DNA of 64,000 nucleotides from Astrocystis sublimbata (taxonomy: Eukaryota; Ascomycota; Sordariomycetes; Xylariales; Xylariaceae): NCBI GenBank assembly GCA_022453515.1, contig JAJNNY010000061.1, forward strand, positions 1-64,000, read 5' to 3'. This document shows positions 11,674 through 24,300 of the stretch, one piece after another. The notes beneath the pieces were generated by a model, which saw nothing but the letters and a program-made list of their open reading frames with translations, had not been told where the DNA came from and did not search any database. Position 1 is the first letter of the stretch. Every line of letters begins with the position of its first letter. The position numbers and the translations under genes are program-made.

Positions 11674-13857
11674 ATGTCCCAGGGGGACGACGGCCGCGCT
11701 GCCGTTGTCCAGGACGCCGCTGAGCCACTCGGCCAGATCCGAGACAGAGATGCCGGCACCGGCAGCATTGCCTCTGCCATACTAGACATCCAGAAACACG
11801 CCATCACCAGAACCAACTGGATCAAGTCGCTCGAGTGTCTCTACCTGGCCACGGGCCGGGACGATGGCGAGCCCACAGGTAAACGTCGCCGGCTGGGCGA
11901 CGGGGACACCGTAGCTGCCACCTATTCGCACCAACTGTTACGGAGGACCTATCTGGACCCGGTCTCTGACCCCGAGCGCGGAAGAGAATATGTGGCCGTC
12001 TCCTACACATGGGATCTCTCCGAGGACGAGTCGTCACAACAGAGTTGTCAAAGCTTTGGCGGCTACTACGTCGAGTCCCGGAGGACAGGTGAACCTGCCC
12101 AGCCCAGTAATGTCAGAGACGTCGTCTTGGAGAGAGCTTTCCATTATGCCAAGCATGTGAAGTGTGAGACCATCTGGATTGATCGAGAGTGTGTCAACCA
12201 TCACGACGCTAAAGAAAAGGAGACCGCGATCCAGAACATGCACTTGGTCTACACCTTAAGTCGGAGGCCCATCGCTCTCCTCACACACACCATTCAGACG
12301 GCAGAGCAGTTAGACCTCATTGTGGGTTTATTAGTAGGGGACCTCAGAGAAGAAGAGGGGAGTGCTGCTCTCGAACTTCTCGACGAGATCACGTCCGACC
12401 TTTGGTGGCAGAGAGCCTGGACCTTCCAAGAGGACTACAGGGCTTCCACGCGGATGACCTTGTTGATTCCCCATGCTAGCAGCCTAGAGCATCGTAAACA
12501 AAATGCACCGAGGGACATGTTAAGTCGGCCTCTTCTGGGCACCCTCCCTGGAGAGATCTCCATAAAGTCTGTTGATTTCAGAAGACGTGCCACCGAATTT
12601 TGCCTTCAGTATAAACAAAGCCAACCCGAAGCGGAGGCTATCTGTGACAGGATACTCTCAACCGCCGGCAAATACAATGTACTCCTGCAAGATGATGAAC
12701 CGTCCGGATCGCCCACCTCGGTATCGCGTTCCATGACGCCTACCATCCTCGCGGACATTGGCCGCCGCGGAATCTTGACCGAGTCCGACCGGCTCGCTAT
12801 TGCAGCCAACGTCTGCGGCTACACCATACGTCTCGACACTATAGCTTTGAACAAGTGTGGCAGTAGCTTGAGTCTATCCCTACTAGCTCTCTATCTTCTG
12901 AATGGCGAGATAATGGAGAATTGCCCACGCAGTCAACATGGCACGCTCAGGGACAGTGTCTTCACATATCTGACGAAGCAGTCTCTTCGCAGCTTCCGAC
13001 CCCCTATCGATGAAGGGTTAACCTTCATCAAGAGTTGCCGGTTTGTAGACCCAGTGCTCACGTCTTCGGGGACACAGACATGGGGTCATTTATGGCGACT
13101 TGGGAAAATCATCAGGCCCTGCCCCCTTAAACGCAACAAATACCGCACACTCTCCCCTCTTGAGACCCTAGCCACGGATCTACAATACAAGAAATACGGC
13201 AAGGCCTACACGGAGCTTGCAGCTGGTCTCCTGGCGTGGGTTCAAGAATGCGCCGCCAACGCCCGGCTGGCTAAACAACAGCGATACGGTGGCCGTAACC
13301 CCCTGGTGCACCCTCGCCAGTGGGGATGGCGCTCTTGGATGGCTGACGAAGTCGAGGCTGCGCTATTGGAGGGTAAAGCACTGCGACTCGCAAGTGTAGT
13401 TGATCCCGGCAACCGCGAAGCGTTTGCGCCGTATAGCGCCATCTTTGTTGGCGACCATGCCGACGACTGGAAGGACGAAGAGAAGAAGAATGATGTTGAT
13501 GGTGGTAGCGGATACGCATCATACAATTACGTGTTCACGTCGATACGCCCCCCTAAAGAAAACGCGCGCTACGGCGAAACACCCAAGCATGTATCCCTCG
13601 AAGTCGAGTTGGTATCGTCCGAAGCGCAACAATCTCAACCACAAGCTCAACAAGCCCCTGGTGTACACGAAAAAGGGGAACACAAAACCCCATCCAACAA
13701 CACAAGAGCTGAGCACAGTATTAATGGACCGGTCATGCCGAAATTGTATATCAAACGCTGGCTGAACGGCTTATGTTTCCCTGGGGGTTTCGCATGGCAA
13801 CCTGTCATGTTTCCCTGGCCGGCGGATCTTCTTGCCACGTCTACTAACGAATCATGA
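11674..13857 (+). CDS. HET-domain protein (heterokaryon-incompatibility type)
   Basis: Uninterrupted frame of 727 residues from ATG to TGA. A HET domain (Pfam HET, PF06985) lies near residues 105-255: YVAVSYTWD at 106-114, IWIDRECVN at 167-175 (usual form WIDxxCINQ) and WWQRAWTFQE at 244-253 (usual form W..RxWTxQE). The region after the domain is long, with no repeat or nucleotide-binding motif that I can see. HET domains act in recognition of non-self after hyphal fusion and can trigger cell death; most family members have no proven partner. The Asn-to-Glu change in the WIDRECVN box and His at the usual Gln position differ from the consensus, so activity is uncertain. The gene stands alone at the edge of a 9-kb gene-poor region and converges on mph1. 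Intronless, which is common in this family. Confidence 0.88.
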   Translation: MSQGDDGRAAVVQDAAEPLGQIRDRDAGTGSIASAILDIQKHAITRTNWIKSLECLYLATGRDDGEPTGKRRRLGDGDTVAATYSHQLLRRTYLDPVSDPERGREYVAVSYTWDLSEDESSQQSCQSFGGYYVESRRTGEPAQPSNVRDVVLERAFHYAKHVKCETIWIDRECVNHHDAKEKETAIQNMHLVYTLSRRPIALLTHTIQTAEQLDLIVGLLVGDLREEEGSAALELLDEITSDLWWQRAWTFQEDYRASTRMTLLIPHASSLEHRKQNAPRDMLSRPLLGTLPGEISIKSVDFRRRATEFCLQYKQSQPEAEAICDRILSTAGKYNVLLQDDEPSGSPTSVSRSMTPTILADIGRRGILTESDRLAIAANVCGYTIRLDTIALNKCGSSLSLSLLALYLLNGEIMENCPRSQHGTLRDSVFTYLTKQSLRSFRPPIDEGLTFIKSCRFVDPVLTSSGTQTWGHLWRLGKIIRPCPLKRNKYRTLSPLETLATDLQYKKYGKAYTELAAGLLAWVQECAANARLAKQQRYGGRNPLVHPRQWGWRSWMADEVEAALLEGKALRLASVVDPGNREAFAPYSAIFVGDHADDWKDEEKKNDVDGGSGYASYNYVFTSIRPPKENARYGETPKHVSLEVELVSSEAQQSQPQAQQAPGVHEKGEHKTPSNNTRAEHSINGPVMPKLYIKRWLNGLCFPGGFAWQPVMFPWPADLLATSTNES

Positions 13858-14433
13858 TTTTATTTTGTAAAACGAAACTTTAGATTACTCTACGTCGCAT
13901 CCCAGTTTATGTGCAAGAAACCAATTAGGCGTGGCTACGCGTTAAGTTAAGATAAAACGAGGCCATTGATGTATGCATACCTAAGGTGTAGGAATAACAT
14001 GGAAATGAAAAATGAAAAATCTTGTTGGCTTGATGCCACATTGAACAGCTTTCGTATGTCGTAGATATTAAATTATACGCACGGAAGCACCCTCAAAGAT
14101 TTGGGTAGTACCCCCTTCACCTAAGTTCTCACTCACATCAAGAACTTGTCTCTGTGAATGTGTAGCACAAAACTAAAGCCATGAAGATTGACATCGATTG
14201 ACAGTAGACTGGCACAAGAGTAAGTCAGACTGTACTTCTCAAATACTCACTTATTAAATTAGGGTATTGTAGCATTATCAAATCTTCGATACCTACCTAG
14301 GTAGGTACCATGCGTGCCGGCCGTGGCTGATACAGCCGAGATCACAGCTCTGGACCCGTTAATCCTGACACGAAGCTCCTTTCAAGCGGGCAAGTAGTAT
14401 ATGCAAAGTATGACTGACATCTATCTACCAGTA
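13858..14433. other. Convergent intergenic spacer
   Basis: 3' ends of the HET gene and mph1 face each other. A CTACCTAGGTAGGTA palindrome lies at about 14292-14306. Nothing else recognised. Confidence 0.5.
14289..14309. repeat. Palindromic TACCTAGGTA repeat
   Basis: A clear inverted repeat built of TACC and GGTA units around a central CTAG. The same pattern occurs in many other spacers of this window. Confidence 0.65.
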
Positions 14434-17400
14434 TTACTCATCACTCTCCTCGTCATCCACCACTTGATTCCTTTTACGCCGGGGTCCTCTTCCCTTGGGT
14501 CGTGGGATATCGTCCATGTCGTTGTCATCATCGTCAATAATATCCTCCACCGAGCTAGAAACCTTCCTTGGCCGTCGATCTCGGACCATTTGACTCATCG
14601 AAGGCATATCGTCCTCGCTATCCTGCGTTGCTGGGAAAACAGCCGGTTTGTAAAAGGGCGTCTTTTTCTTCGGTGGCTTGCGCGGAAGAGATGCCAGAGA
14701 TGCCATTGACATGGGCGATGTTGGAGAGGTCGAGCGTCGGCGCATGCTTGAGGTGGCGAAATTACTGGATGTGGCCACATCGTCGCCAACGACGAAGTCT
14801 TCAAGATCCGCACCGCTGTCCGAGTCGTTTGTCAGGTCTAAGTCGCTGGTACGCCTGCAGTCGTCGCCTTCGTCGGCACTCTCATCATAGGGCGCCGCAA
14901 CTGGAGCTTTTGGATTTTTACGCGTCCCTTTGGTACCAGTGCCTGTGGATGTTTGTTTTTTGGGTTGCCGTGTAGACTTAGAAATTGAAGACTTCGTGCG
15001 TGCTCGGGAGGGGGGTGGGAGCCCCGCCTCCGTAATCTCGATGCGGGTATCAATGTTGACGTCCCTCTCACTGGGTTGTGGCGGAGTGGTGACCTTCCTC
15101 CGCTTTGTAGGCCGATGTTGCTCGGTTGGGATTGTCTCTGAGTCAGAGCCCTCGTCTGGTAACGGTAATTGACGATAGCGACTATTGTCAACATCACCAT
15201 ACGGTTTACAGAATTTGTCTGGAACCGACCGCGATTTCCCTAAGTTTTGAACCATCTTCACGAATCGCTTCGTGTAAGCTCCATGCTTCACGTGAACGGT
15301 TTTTCGTTGTACTCTTTGAGCTGCAGGATGTGCTGTCAAGTCTATCTGTTCGATGAACTCCATCGCGCTTCGTTTCTGGCTCGGGAGATTTTTGTATATT
15401 CTGTTGAGCTCTTCATCCTGTTCAGCTGGCAACAAAACTTGGCTGAAATCAGGCAAATCTGCAACGATATGCTCTTCTTGCTCGACGATTTGAGCTGGGG
15501 TCTTTTTAGTAGTTTTGGCCTTGCCCAACATAGATGTCACAGTCTGGAATCCAGTCTCGACGTCATCCGGCATATGAAACTTCTTCGGCGGCCGCTTCTT
15601 GGCGGCCTGTCTTTTCTTCGGCTCCGGTAAGCCCGACTGTTGAGTGTTTTCCACCGGAATCTCCACGGCCTTCACGTCGACCTCAGGTCGGATGTCCCGC
15701 GGCACTATCCTTGTCGAGAGGTCATGTCGAAAATTGAAACGACTTCCGTCGCATATCATTGCCTGCATTTTCGCGTACCCATCCTTGGACTTGGCGTAGT
15801 TGTCTTCCTCCTTTCCTCGCATGAGGAGTAATACAACTCGCCCAGCCCGCTTTCTACCAGTCCGCCCCATTCTTTGCAACATCCGAATAGGAGATGCTGA
15901 GGCGTCATAACAGATGATCAAATCAACTTGACCAATATCAAGCCCTTCTTCTCCGATGGAGGTGGCAACGAGAACATTGAATTCGCCTTCTTTGAATTTT
16001 TGTATTCTTTGAATTTGATCGGCCTGCTTCATTCCTTCGGATCTTTTCGAATCGGCTTGGCCGACAAATACTGCGGCCCTTATCATGGGCTGGTGGCGGT
16101 TTAGAACTCTGACGATTTCTTCGGCACTGTCGCGATATTCACTGAAGACAATGATCCGTGTACCTGACGAGGTATTACTTTCACGCCCATCACCTGCATC
16201 CATGAAATGGTTCAAAACTGTGTTAGACAGCTCCGTCAGCTTTGGGTGCCCAACGAAATTATCATTCCGTACCCATCGCTCCATCTTGTTCATCATATCC
16301 TGAAAGCTGGCATCTTCGACGATCTGTTTTTTGTATTTGGACCCTTTGGACCCTTGTCCCTCCACCTCGTCTCGGAACTGCGCCAGATTGTCGTAGAACG
16401 GCTTTATGCCGTGAAAATTTAGCAACTTGATGGCATGAGCTAAAGTGCCTAGTACGGTGAAAAGGGCCATCATCATGAACTTGACGCCAGTGTTGGCATT
16501 GCGACCTGGTCCAGCAGCCCAGTCTTTGCGAGCTTTCACCAAACCATAAGTGGTAAGGGCCATGGGATCACGGCCGTAGTATGCGTTCTGCGAGCTCAGC
16601 TTGTCTGACAGGGGCTTTAGAGCTTTGGAAAACAGTTCCTTCATCAAGTTCATCTCATCGGATGGATCCAGGGCTATGATATCTTCATCTCTTCGATGAA
16701 CATAAGGTACGATGTCTAAAGAGTCCTCTGTGCGAATCTCCACATGTGATATCCCAAGTCCGTCAATAACTTCCTGTACAGCCTCAACCTTGGAGCCTGG
16801 GGTTGCCGTTAGAGCAAGTATACGGAAACTTTTAGAAAAGCGTCGCAAGAAGGTGACAACCTTCACGTAGGAGTAATTGCCAGTTGCTCGATGAGCCTCA
16901 TCGATGACAAGTAGGCCAACAGACTTGGGGTCAGCGAATCCAGATGAGAGGTCGTTCTCCAGGGTCTGCGGAGTCATGAAGAAAACTCTCTTGGAATTCC
17001 ATTCCTCGGCTCTCAAAGCTGGTGCTGTCTCTCCAGTAAGAAGCGTGGTTTGAGACCTTGGAATACCAGCAATATGGAAACAAGCGTCGACTTGTTGAGA
17101 TACAAGTGGCTTGGTCGGCGCCACGAATATCAACTTGGCTGTTTCCATCCAACGATAGTAATTCAGCATGACTGTAGCTGCGATGAACGTCTTTCCCAGA
17201 CCAGTTGGCAACGCAACGAGGGTGTTGTTGAACAGACCATTCTTCACAATGCTGAATTGGTAGTCACGCGTTTTGCCCAAATTTGTCGGATAAACCCATG
17301 TCCGTAGAGCCTCACTGTTCAGTTTGTGGTGAGTGGGGGGTTCCGGGGGTAGATCTGCACGAAACACACGGTTTCTAGACGGCTGAGTAGAACCTAGGGA

Positions 17401-17865
17401 GGGATCCTTGTTCACTGTTTGGCCAAACAAAGTGGTTTGTTTGAAGGATGCCGAAGGGCCGCCAATCCGAGGACTTGGCCGGAAAGCTGTGGGACGGACA
17501 TCATACGCTTGAAGTGTCGTTTCTGGTGAACTTAAGAACGCATCCGGCGGGAGACCGTCTAGGTCTACAAGATGGCTGTCTCTTTGCGACGGAGTGATGC
17601 CCTGCTACAGGGCGGGTTAGAATGGCGTGGTTGAGGTGTGACTCAAGACGGTGAGATCCAGTCTGCCAAGGTAGCAATAGAAAACCCGACTCACCACTCG
17701 GCTCTGTTGGCCGAAAATAGGACTGGCAAACGACGCTGAAGACACCGCAGCTTGACGGGATTCAGCATGAAATGAACTGTTGTCATTGGAGTTGGCGGTT
17801 GAGTGAGCGGCGACTATGAAGTCTTCATCGGCTATATCATCGCCGTCAAATTCGTCTGAATCCAT
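14434..17865 (-). CDS. mph1: ATP-dependent DNA helicase MPH1 (FANCM family)
   Basis: Nuclear 3'-5' helicase acting on recombination intermediates and stalled forks. Two exons, 17865..17695 and 17604..14434 (1113 codons plus TAA), separated by an intron of about 90 nt, phase 0. The N-terminus is acidic ([16 protein letters not shown]). The SF2 core follows the conserved block TWVYPTNLG and DYQF: Walker A PTGLGKT at about residues 190-196, DEAH at about 292-295, LTATPG after it, and helicase-C motifs with the arginine finger [12 protein letters not shown]. The insert between the two RecA lobes is the expected FANCM/Hef helical insert. The C-terminal 350 residues are low-complexity, Ser-rich and acidic, ending DDEESDE, as in other fungal MPH1 proteins. 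Length agrees with filamentous-fungal orthologues. Diverges from mex67 across a 1.27-kb shared upstream region. Confidence 0.95.
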
Positions 17866-19137
17866 TGCGGACCTTGCAAAGTTGACCGAAATCACATCAT
17901 TCGCGGTCGACGTCTGCAATAGAGAAATGTTCTGACGAAGGTACCCGAAAACCACGAACGGGGGGTTAGAAGAGTTCCAAACGCGTGAGGTGGGACGTGG
18001 TAGCGCTGCCTCTTGTTGACTGAGGGAAAATGGCCCCAAACTCTCCACCACTAGCACTACAGAATCTGAGGGTAGATCTTGGGGAGTAGGTAAATCTACG
18101 AAGAGAATTCGAAGCCTGGTCGCGATGTTGGTGTCACCTCAATTGGGTGGTAGGGGGCATGAGGATGCCCTCGAGCAAGTGACAAAACAACCACGGTAGA
18201 TAGCAGGATATGCACTGTACTATGTGCTGCAGCACCAAGTCAAACTCAATGTGATAGGCTGTACAGCACACTGTAGAATGCTACTCCTGCCAGGTAGTAC
18301 TCACCTACATAGGTACCTAACCTAAGGTAGTGGAAGCTCTCCTCCATCACGAGATCACGTGCGCGAGACGCTCAGATACAAAGTACACACCCTCGACACC
18401 TCACCGAGGGGCAACGTACCGGTAGAAATTTAAGTTTTTACTGCAAACCTTACCATAAAGTTATCACCTGAATTAATACTCCATTAGTTACGTTACCTAG
18501 ATAGCCAGCAATCGCTGCATCTTGCATTTTACGAGGAACTAACTTGCGTATAGTATGTCGTGTAGGTCCTATACGACATGAGGTGCACTACGGGCTACGA
18601 TAATGCCAAGCGTTAGGTGTCGAAGTACCTAAGTACCTGCAGCCTCCTGCTGGCAGCCAGGCAGTCAATGCGAGCCTTCTAAAAGTGGGGATGGTGCATT
18701 CACTCACTCAGCTAGCAGTTGCGGTTGCTTTGACGATTGGCCTGCCATTTAAGGTTCCTGCCTACATCCTGCTCAAGTGCCTACCTAACGTAAGCTTTTT
18801 TGTTCGGACGTCACCCCCCCCGAATTCCTTCCTCTTTCAATACCTACCCAACAAACCACAAACAAACCACAAACAAACAACCCATCAAAAGACCACGTCT
18901 CAGCTCAGTCTTGCATCTCGCTTTGATCCCCGTCCGCCACGAACCGTCGAGTGATCCTGCATCTCATAAGCAACGAGCGAACCAGAGCGAGAACCGGGTG
19001 CCACGATAGCGAGTGGTCGCCTGACTGCACGGGCGCGCCTGATCATCGCCGTATTCTCCGGCCCAAGCGACAACAACGCACCCCCTACCGCCTTGCCATC
19101 TTCTCTACATTCACTTCACGCGCGATCCATCCTCAAC
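17866..19137. other. Divergent promoter region of mph1 and mex67
   Basis: 1.27 kb separating two divergent start codons. A TACC/GGTA cluster lies near 18305-18335. A CT/CA-rich stretch precedes mex67 (about 18830-18900, AACAAACCACA-type repeats), likely its 5' UTR. A CACGTG hexamer lies at about 18356. No gene seen. Confidence 0.55.
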
Positions 19138-21373
19138 ATGGCTCCCATGGGACCTAAGAAAGGATCCGTTCCTAACGGCCGCGGCCCAAGGAACGCTCAA
19201 GGAAACGCAGGCAAATCAAGCACCCGCGGCGGCATCTCAAAGCGCCGAGCCGGCGGTCCGCTCAGAGTCGATCGCGATGGCGATCTAAACATGGACGCTT
19301 CTGCAACCGCCGGCGGTTCTCAACCAAACGCAAAGCGGTCTCAAAACAAATCCACGCCGTCTGGACCGTCAGCACTCACAAGACCCTCGGCACGCAACCC
19401 GAGGCCAACCGCAAAAGCACAGCAGATCATACAACGCGTCATAAGCGGAGACGCATCACAGATCTCGTCGCGCACTCGTGGCAGCCGACGCGCTGACACT
19501 GTCCCGCCGTCCGTCACCCTCAAGGTTGAGGGTTTGAAGGCGAGCAGAGCCGCTTCTAATGAAGGCGGCGGCCTCAGGGAACTGTTGTCTTTCCTCGAAC
19601 GCAAGGCCCAGTCTACTGGACAAATCACACGACACATCAGAATCAAAAAGGTATGTTAGAGCCATCTCCCCACGGGCCTGGGAGGTTACGAAGCGACACA
19701 AATTCTCCGAAATCGTTGTTATGCCATTTAGCTCGCAAAAACGAGGAGACAGACAAGCTCATCCAAGCAGCGTAATCTATCCCGGGATCCTAGATTTTTG
19801 CCAAGGTTTCCACGCCTTGCTAACATCTAGTAGTCACAAATGAGAGGTGACTTCGTCTACATTACAGCAAGCAAGGAAGACGCCCAGGAAATACTCAAAG
19901 TGAACAACTTCTTGTTCGCGGGTGCAACCCTGACCATCACGGAAACACAAGAAGGGGCACCTGGAGCATCGACAACATTGTCTTCGACTGCCCTTGAAAT
20001 CAAAGAGCGACTCCAGGGTGTTCTCAGCACTCGCTACGATGTCGATGCCAAACTACTTAATCTCTCCAGCCTGGGCGAAGACCCCATCTTGAATCAGATG
20101 GGCTTCTTCAGTGGCGAATCCTCACCCGAAAAAATGTTCCGTGCCTTGATGGCAGTCTGCGACGGACTATTCAAAACAGCGCAAGCCAAACGTGACGCAG
20201 TTGTTAGTATCAGTCTCGCGGGCAACAACATTAATGATGTTTCACAAATCTTGTCGCTTACCGATACGTTCCCCGATACTGTCAATCTCGACCTGAGTCG
20301 CAATCAATTCAAGGAGCTCAAAGCTCTCCAGAAATGGCGCCACCGTCTACGGAGTCTCCAGACTCTACTTCTCAACGAAAATCCCATTGAAGTTGCCAAC
20401 TCGAACTATAAAGAGGAAATGGGCACTTGGTTCCCAAAACTTTTGAACCTCAGTGGCACTCAAATTAGGACGCCGGAACAGGTAGCAGCAGAAGAAGCTG
20501 CGTCAAGGCCCACACCTATTCCGCAAAGTGGTCCCGACTTCCGCGACATTGGCGGCGTTGGTGAGGGTTTCATCACAGAGTTTATGGCGCTATATGATGC
20601 GGATCGCCACAACTTGGCGGCCAAATACTACGACGAACAGAGCACCTTCTCGATTGCTGTCAACACCCAGTCTCCGCATTCGCCCGATGTGCCGGTGCCC
20701 ACATGGGGAGCGTATATCAAATTTTCACGCAACCACACGAAAATCACCCATCCGCCCTCCCGACAAAATCGCTTGTTCACTGGTCTGAACCAGATACAAG
20801 CACTTTGGCAACAACTGCCTCGTACTCAACACCCAAACCTGGCAGCCCACTTGGACAAGTACCTGATAGATTGCCACCCTATTCATGGACTCGCAGATCC
20901 GACAGGCCAAGAACCACGTGGTGTGGACGGCATGGTCATGACAGTTCATGGCGACTTTGAAGACCAGGAGTCGGGGACGCAAAAGACCGCCAAGCGAAGT
21001 TTCTCTCGTACCTTCGTACTCGGACCCGGCGCCCCCGACCGGAACCCTATCCGGGTTGTCAGCGACATGCTTGCTATCAAGCCATTTAAGGCACTGCCCA
21101 CATCAACATCAACACCCACAACACAGACAATGGCGGTAGATGGTCAGCAGAAGGAACAGATGCTCATGGAGCTATGCAAACAGACCAGAATGACACCAGA
21201 CTACTCGCGGCTTTGTCTTGAGAGCGCGAACTGGAACTTCGACCAGGCGCTCGCTATTTTCAACGAGAAGAAGGTATGTATCACCATCCCAATGAACCAC
21301 CTGGACGAGTCACAGCTAATGCTCTTATGATCAGGCCCAACTTCCACAGAATGCCTTCATCAACACAATATAA
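19138..21373 (+). CDS. mex67: mRNA export receptor MEX67 (NXF1/TAP family)
   Basis: Carries mRNPs through nuclear pores together with MTR2. Exons 19138..19650, 19834..21273 and 21335..21373 (663 codons plus TAA); introns of 183 and 61 nt, all phase 0. ATG follows a CT-rich leader. The N-terminus is basic and Gly-rich (RNA-binding type), then a Lys-rich end of exon 1 joins MRGDFVYITASKED, the usual MEX67 segment. Leucine-rich repeats at about residues 293-388 (VSISLAGNNI, NLDLSRNQF, LQTLLLNENPIE). NTF2-like domain at about 413-600 (EGFITEFMALYDADRHNLAAKYY), the surface that binds MTR2. UBA-like TAP-C domain at about 605-663 (LMELCKQTRMTPDYSRLCLESANWNFDQAL), which contacts FG nucleoporins. The last exon adds only AQLPQNAFINTI, matching the usual C-terminus. 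The first intron has tandem TAG acceptors at 19828-19833; only the second keeps the frame open. Confidence 0.94.
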
Positions 21374-24300
21374 ACGATAGGGATGTTGACCCCATTTCGC
21401 ATACAGAGATCAAACAACTCGCATCAGTCACGGAGTTATAAGAGGGAGGATCGGAATCTTGCACAAGCGCCTGCTTTTTGTTTTAACATGTCTTCTGTAT
21501 TTTCACGAGAATCGCCAAGGACGTGAATCTCGTCGTTGTGCGCCTGTATATATGGATTCGCAGGGATGAGTGAGAATTGTCTCGGGAGTAGCAGGATCAT
21601 ATCAAAGTTGGCTGAGGCTGCTCAAGAGGCGAACACAAAGCTCACTCGGTTCAGCAAGGAATAGCAAATGATGAGGGGAAGGTCTAGGCAGAAGGAAACG
21701 CGATTAGGGGCTATTTACGTGTCACGCAATTGATGAGAAAGGATGTTATCACACAACTATATGACGACGAAGTGAAATGTGGCCCAATAAGCGCTTATTA
21801 GAAGGTAACCTTCTGTAGCCCTCAAAATACCTAGGCTCACTAGGTAGGTGAGCAGTCATCAGTTGTCCACTACTACCCAACAGACAGATTCAATGCGAAC
21901 CCAAGAATGCTGACCCGGTCACATATCGCGCGCGATTTACGGCTACAGGGAGCAAGCAGCTAAAGTGGTCGGTCGATTCGCTCAAACATGCTGAATTGGA
22001 AAGCAGTGTCATACTCGGTGCGATTTTCTGAAATGATAGGTAGACCTTGTGTTATGTTTTGGTGCCTCCTTCATCAATGCCTGATGCCGATCTCGCCGGA
22101 TAACAACCAGAAACGCCATACTTCGTACTACGGGCACGACATTCCGCTTTACGATGAGGGGTATCAAATTTACAAACACCGTAGAAGCAAGACAGGATGA
22201 CGACATTGAGGCTTAGACGCACAAGTGGTTGGTTGGGTATTCTGTTGTTGGTCTTGAAATGTGTGCGCGCGCTTACATTGCATACCAACCAAACCATCGC
22301 ATGATCCATCCCAGGGGAATCCCACTCGCCGTGTCACGGTCCGCAATATATATAGGTCTATTTATCCTCCTCCATGGCGTAACATTCACCAAGTACTAGT
22401 TATGTAACTACATACCTAACTCACCAACTACATACTTGTATGTACCGGGCCAGCCATCCAGCTACCTTATGCGGTAGGTAGCCATTGACATTCGCTAGTG
22501 TGCAGAATATCCGGGGCGAGGATTGCTATTATGCGCGCCATGTATGTAGACAAAGTAAAGATATTTTAGGCTTACCACCCACTTGCTAAATACGCACGGG
22601 TCTATTGTCGAGATCCCCCCCAAATGGCCCATGCGGGAAATCGCCAGCCCCGAAGCCAGCTTACCGTGAAGCGAATGCACGATTACCACCACCTCTTCCA
22701 CCGTAAGACTTCGCCACATCAATTTTGCAGCGTGCCATCGCGCAGGCATGGTGGCGCGGCCATTCTGGCCATTGTAAGAACATGACTCGACAGTGTTGAG
22801 AAGCAGTCATTCGGCGTTTAGCCATCTTGGGAGCCAAATGCGATAGTTAGTTAATATAAGTAAAGTGAAAAAAATAGAATGCATAACCTGTCAATCTTTT
22901 AGATCAGCGCACTGCGGTCACGATGTGTCAGGTCCAGTCAGGTCAACCAGAGTTCGGATCAGATCTAACCCCTATGGTCAAAATTCGTAAAAATGCATGC
23001 AGCAGGTAGTTAGGTATCCTAGCCCTCTAGGTACTTCTTACCTTCCTTGGAAGGTGACTGGGCGAGAGCACGCTGTCGGCGTCGAACCAATCACAACCGC
23101 CCTCTGGAAGCGAGCACGGGCGGGTGATGGCTCGTGGGCACGCTGCAGACAACAGCCCGGACAGCCAGTCTATTGGCTGGAAGCCCATGTCCTGACAGTC
23201 CTGCCCAATGCAACGCGAGCTTTTTGCGTGCGGTTGGCGCGCCATTACTCCTACGGAGACTGCCCTCAGGTGAATGAATGTTCAATGAATGCTCCTTTTG
23301 ATCCGCCTTTCTTGCATCTTGCTTTGCCTCTGACTTCTCTTGTCTTGCTCGCATTCTTCCTCTTTGCCGTCATGTCATGATACTTTGTATGCATTGCGTA
23401 CGCCCAACAAAGATGATGTGTCTTCAAGGCGAGAAATTCGACCCCATTCATCCATCTTGTACCGCGGCTGTCGAGCCTGTCAAGACTCAAGTCCTGCCCA
23501 CGGGGTCGGTCTGCATTACTGTGTTATCGGTGCATTGCGATAAGTCGCATAGGTGCTCAGAGATACGTATAACTAAACGAGCAGCTCAAACGGATCAACC
23601 GCGGGAGCTTCCATGTTGAGGTATATATCCGGGAGCCTGAGTTTTAGGGCAGAAGAGAACAGAGCGATAGAGCTTGCAGATTGCAGAGCGAGCGAGCAGA
23701 GAGCAATGACAGTTCAGGGGTCTTCGGGGCCTCTTGTTTCACCATGTCTCGTAGCGGTTAGTCCATATCAGAGCCGATTCCACCTTGGGCAATAGTGCTG
23801 CAGGACGCCACACCACCCAGAACAAACAGTGGGGAACAAAGAATCCCCAGACATGAACCATGCTTGAACCATGCAGGTCGGCGCCTGAGTGGTTGAATTG
23901 TTGCCAAAAATGTGCGTACCCGATATCTTATGTACCGAGGTACGTACCCACTGCAGTAGTTGGCCCATGCCCATGCTATTGTGCATTTCCACCATCTCCC
24001 TCAACAACTCGATGAAGACATCACCGACATGTCTTTGGCGTTGTTGGCCGGGCGCTTCGCCGCACGTTTCCCACCACTCACTCAACACCACACACGAGCT
24101 GAGACACAGCGACGGAGACGCTATCTCTATCTCAACTACACGCACACGCTCACGCACACGCACCGACTGACTTGCTTTCGGCGCTTATTTTTAATAGCAG
24201 AATTCTAGACACGACACTAGGCGACGAGTAGTTGCTCGGACTGGCAGACCTAACAGGGAGAGAAGAGAAAGACATTATCGTACTATCAACCAGTATGTAC

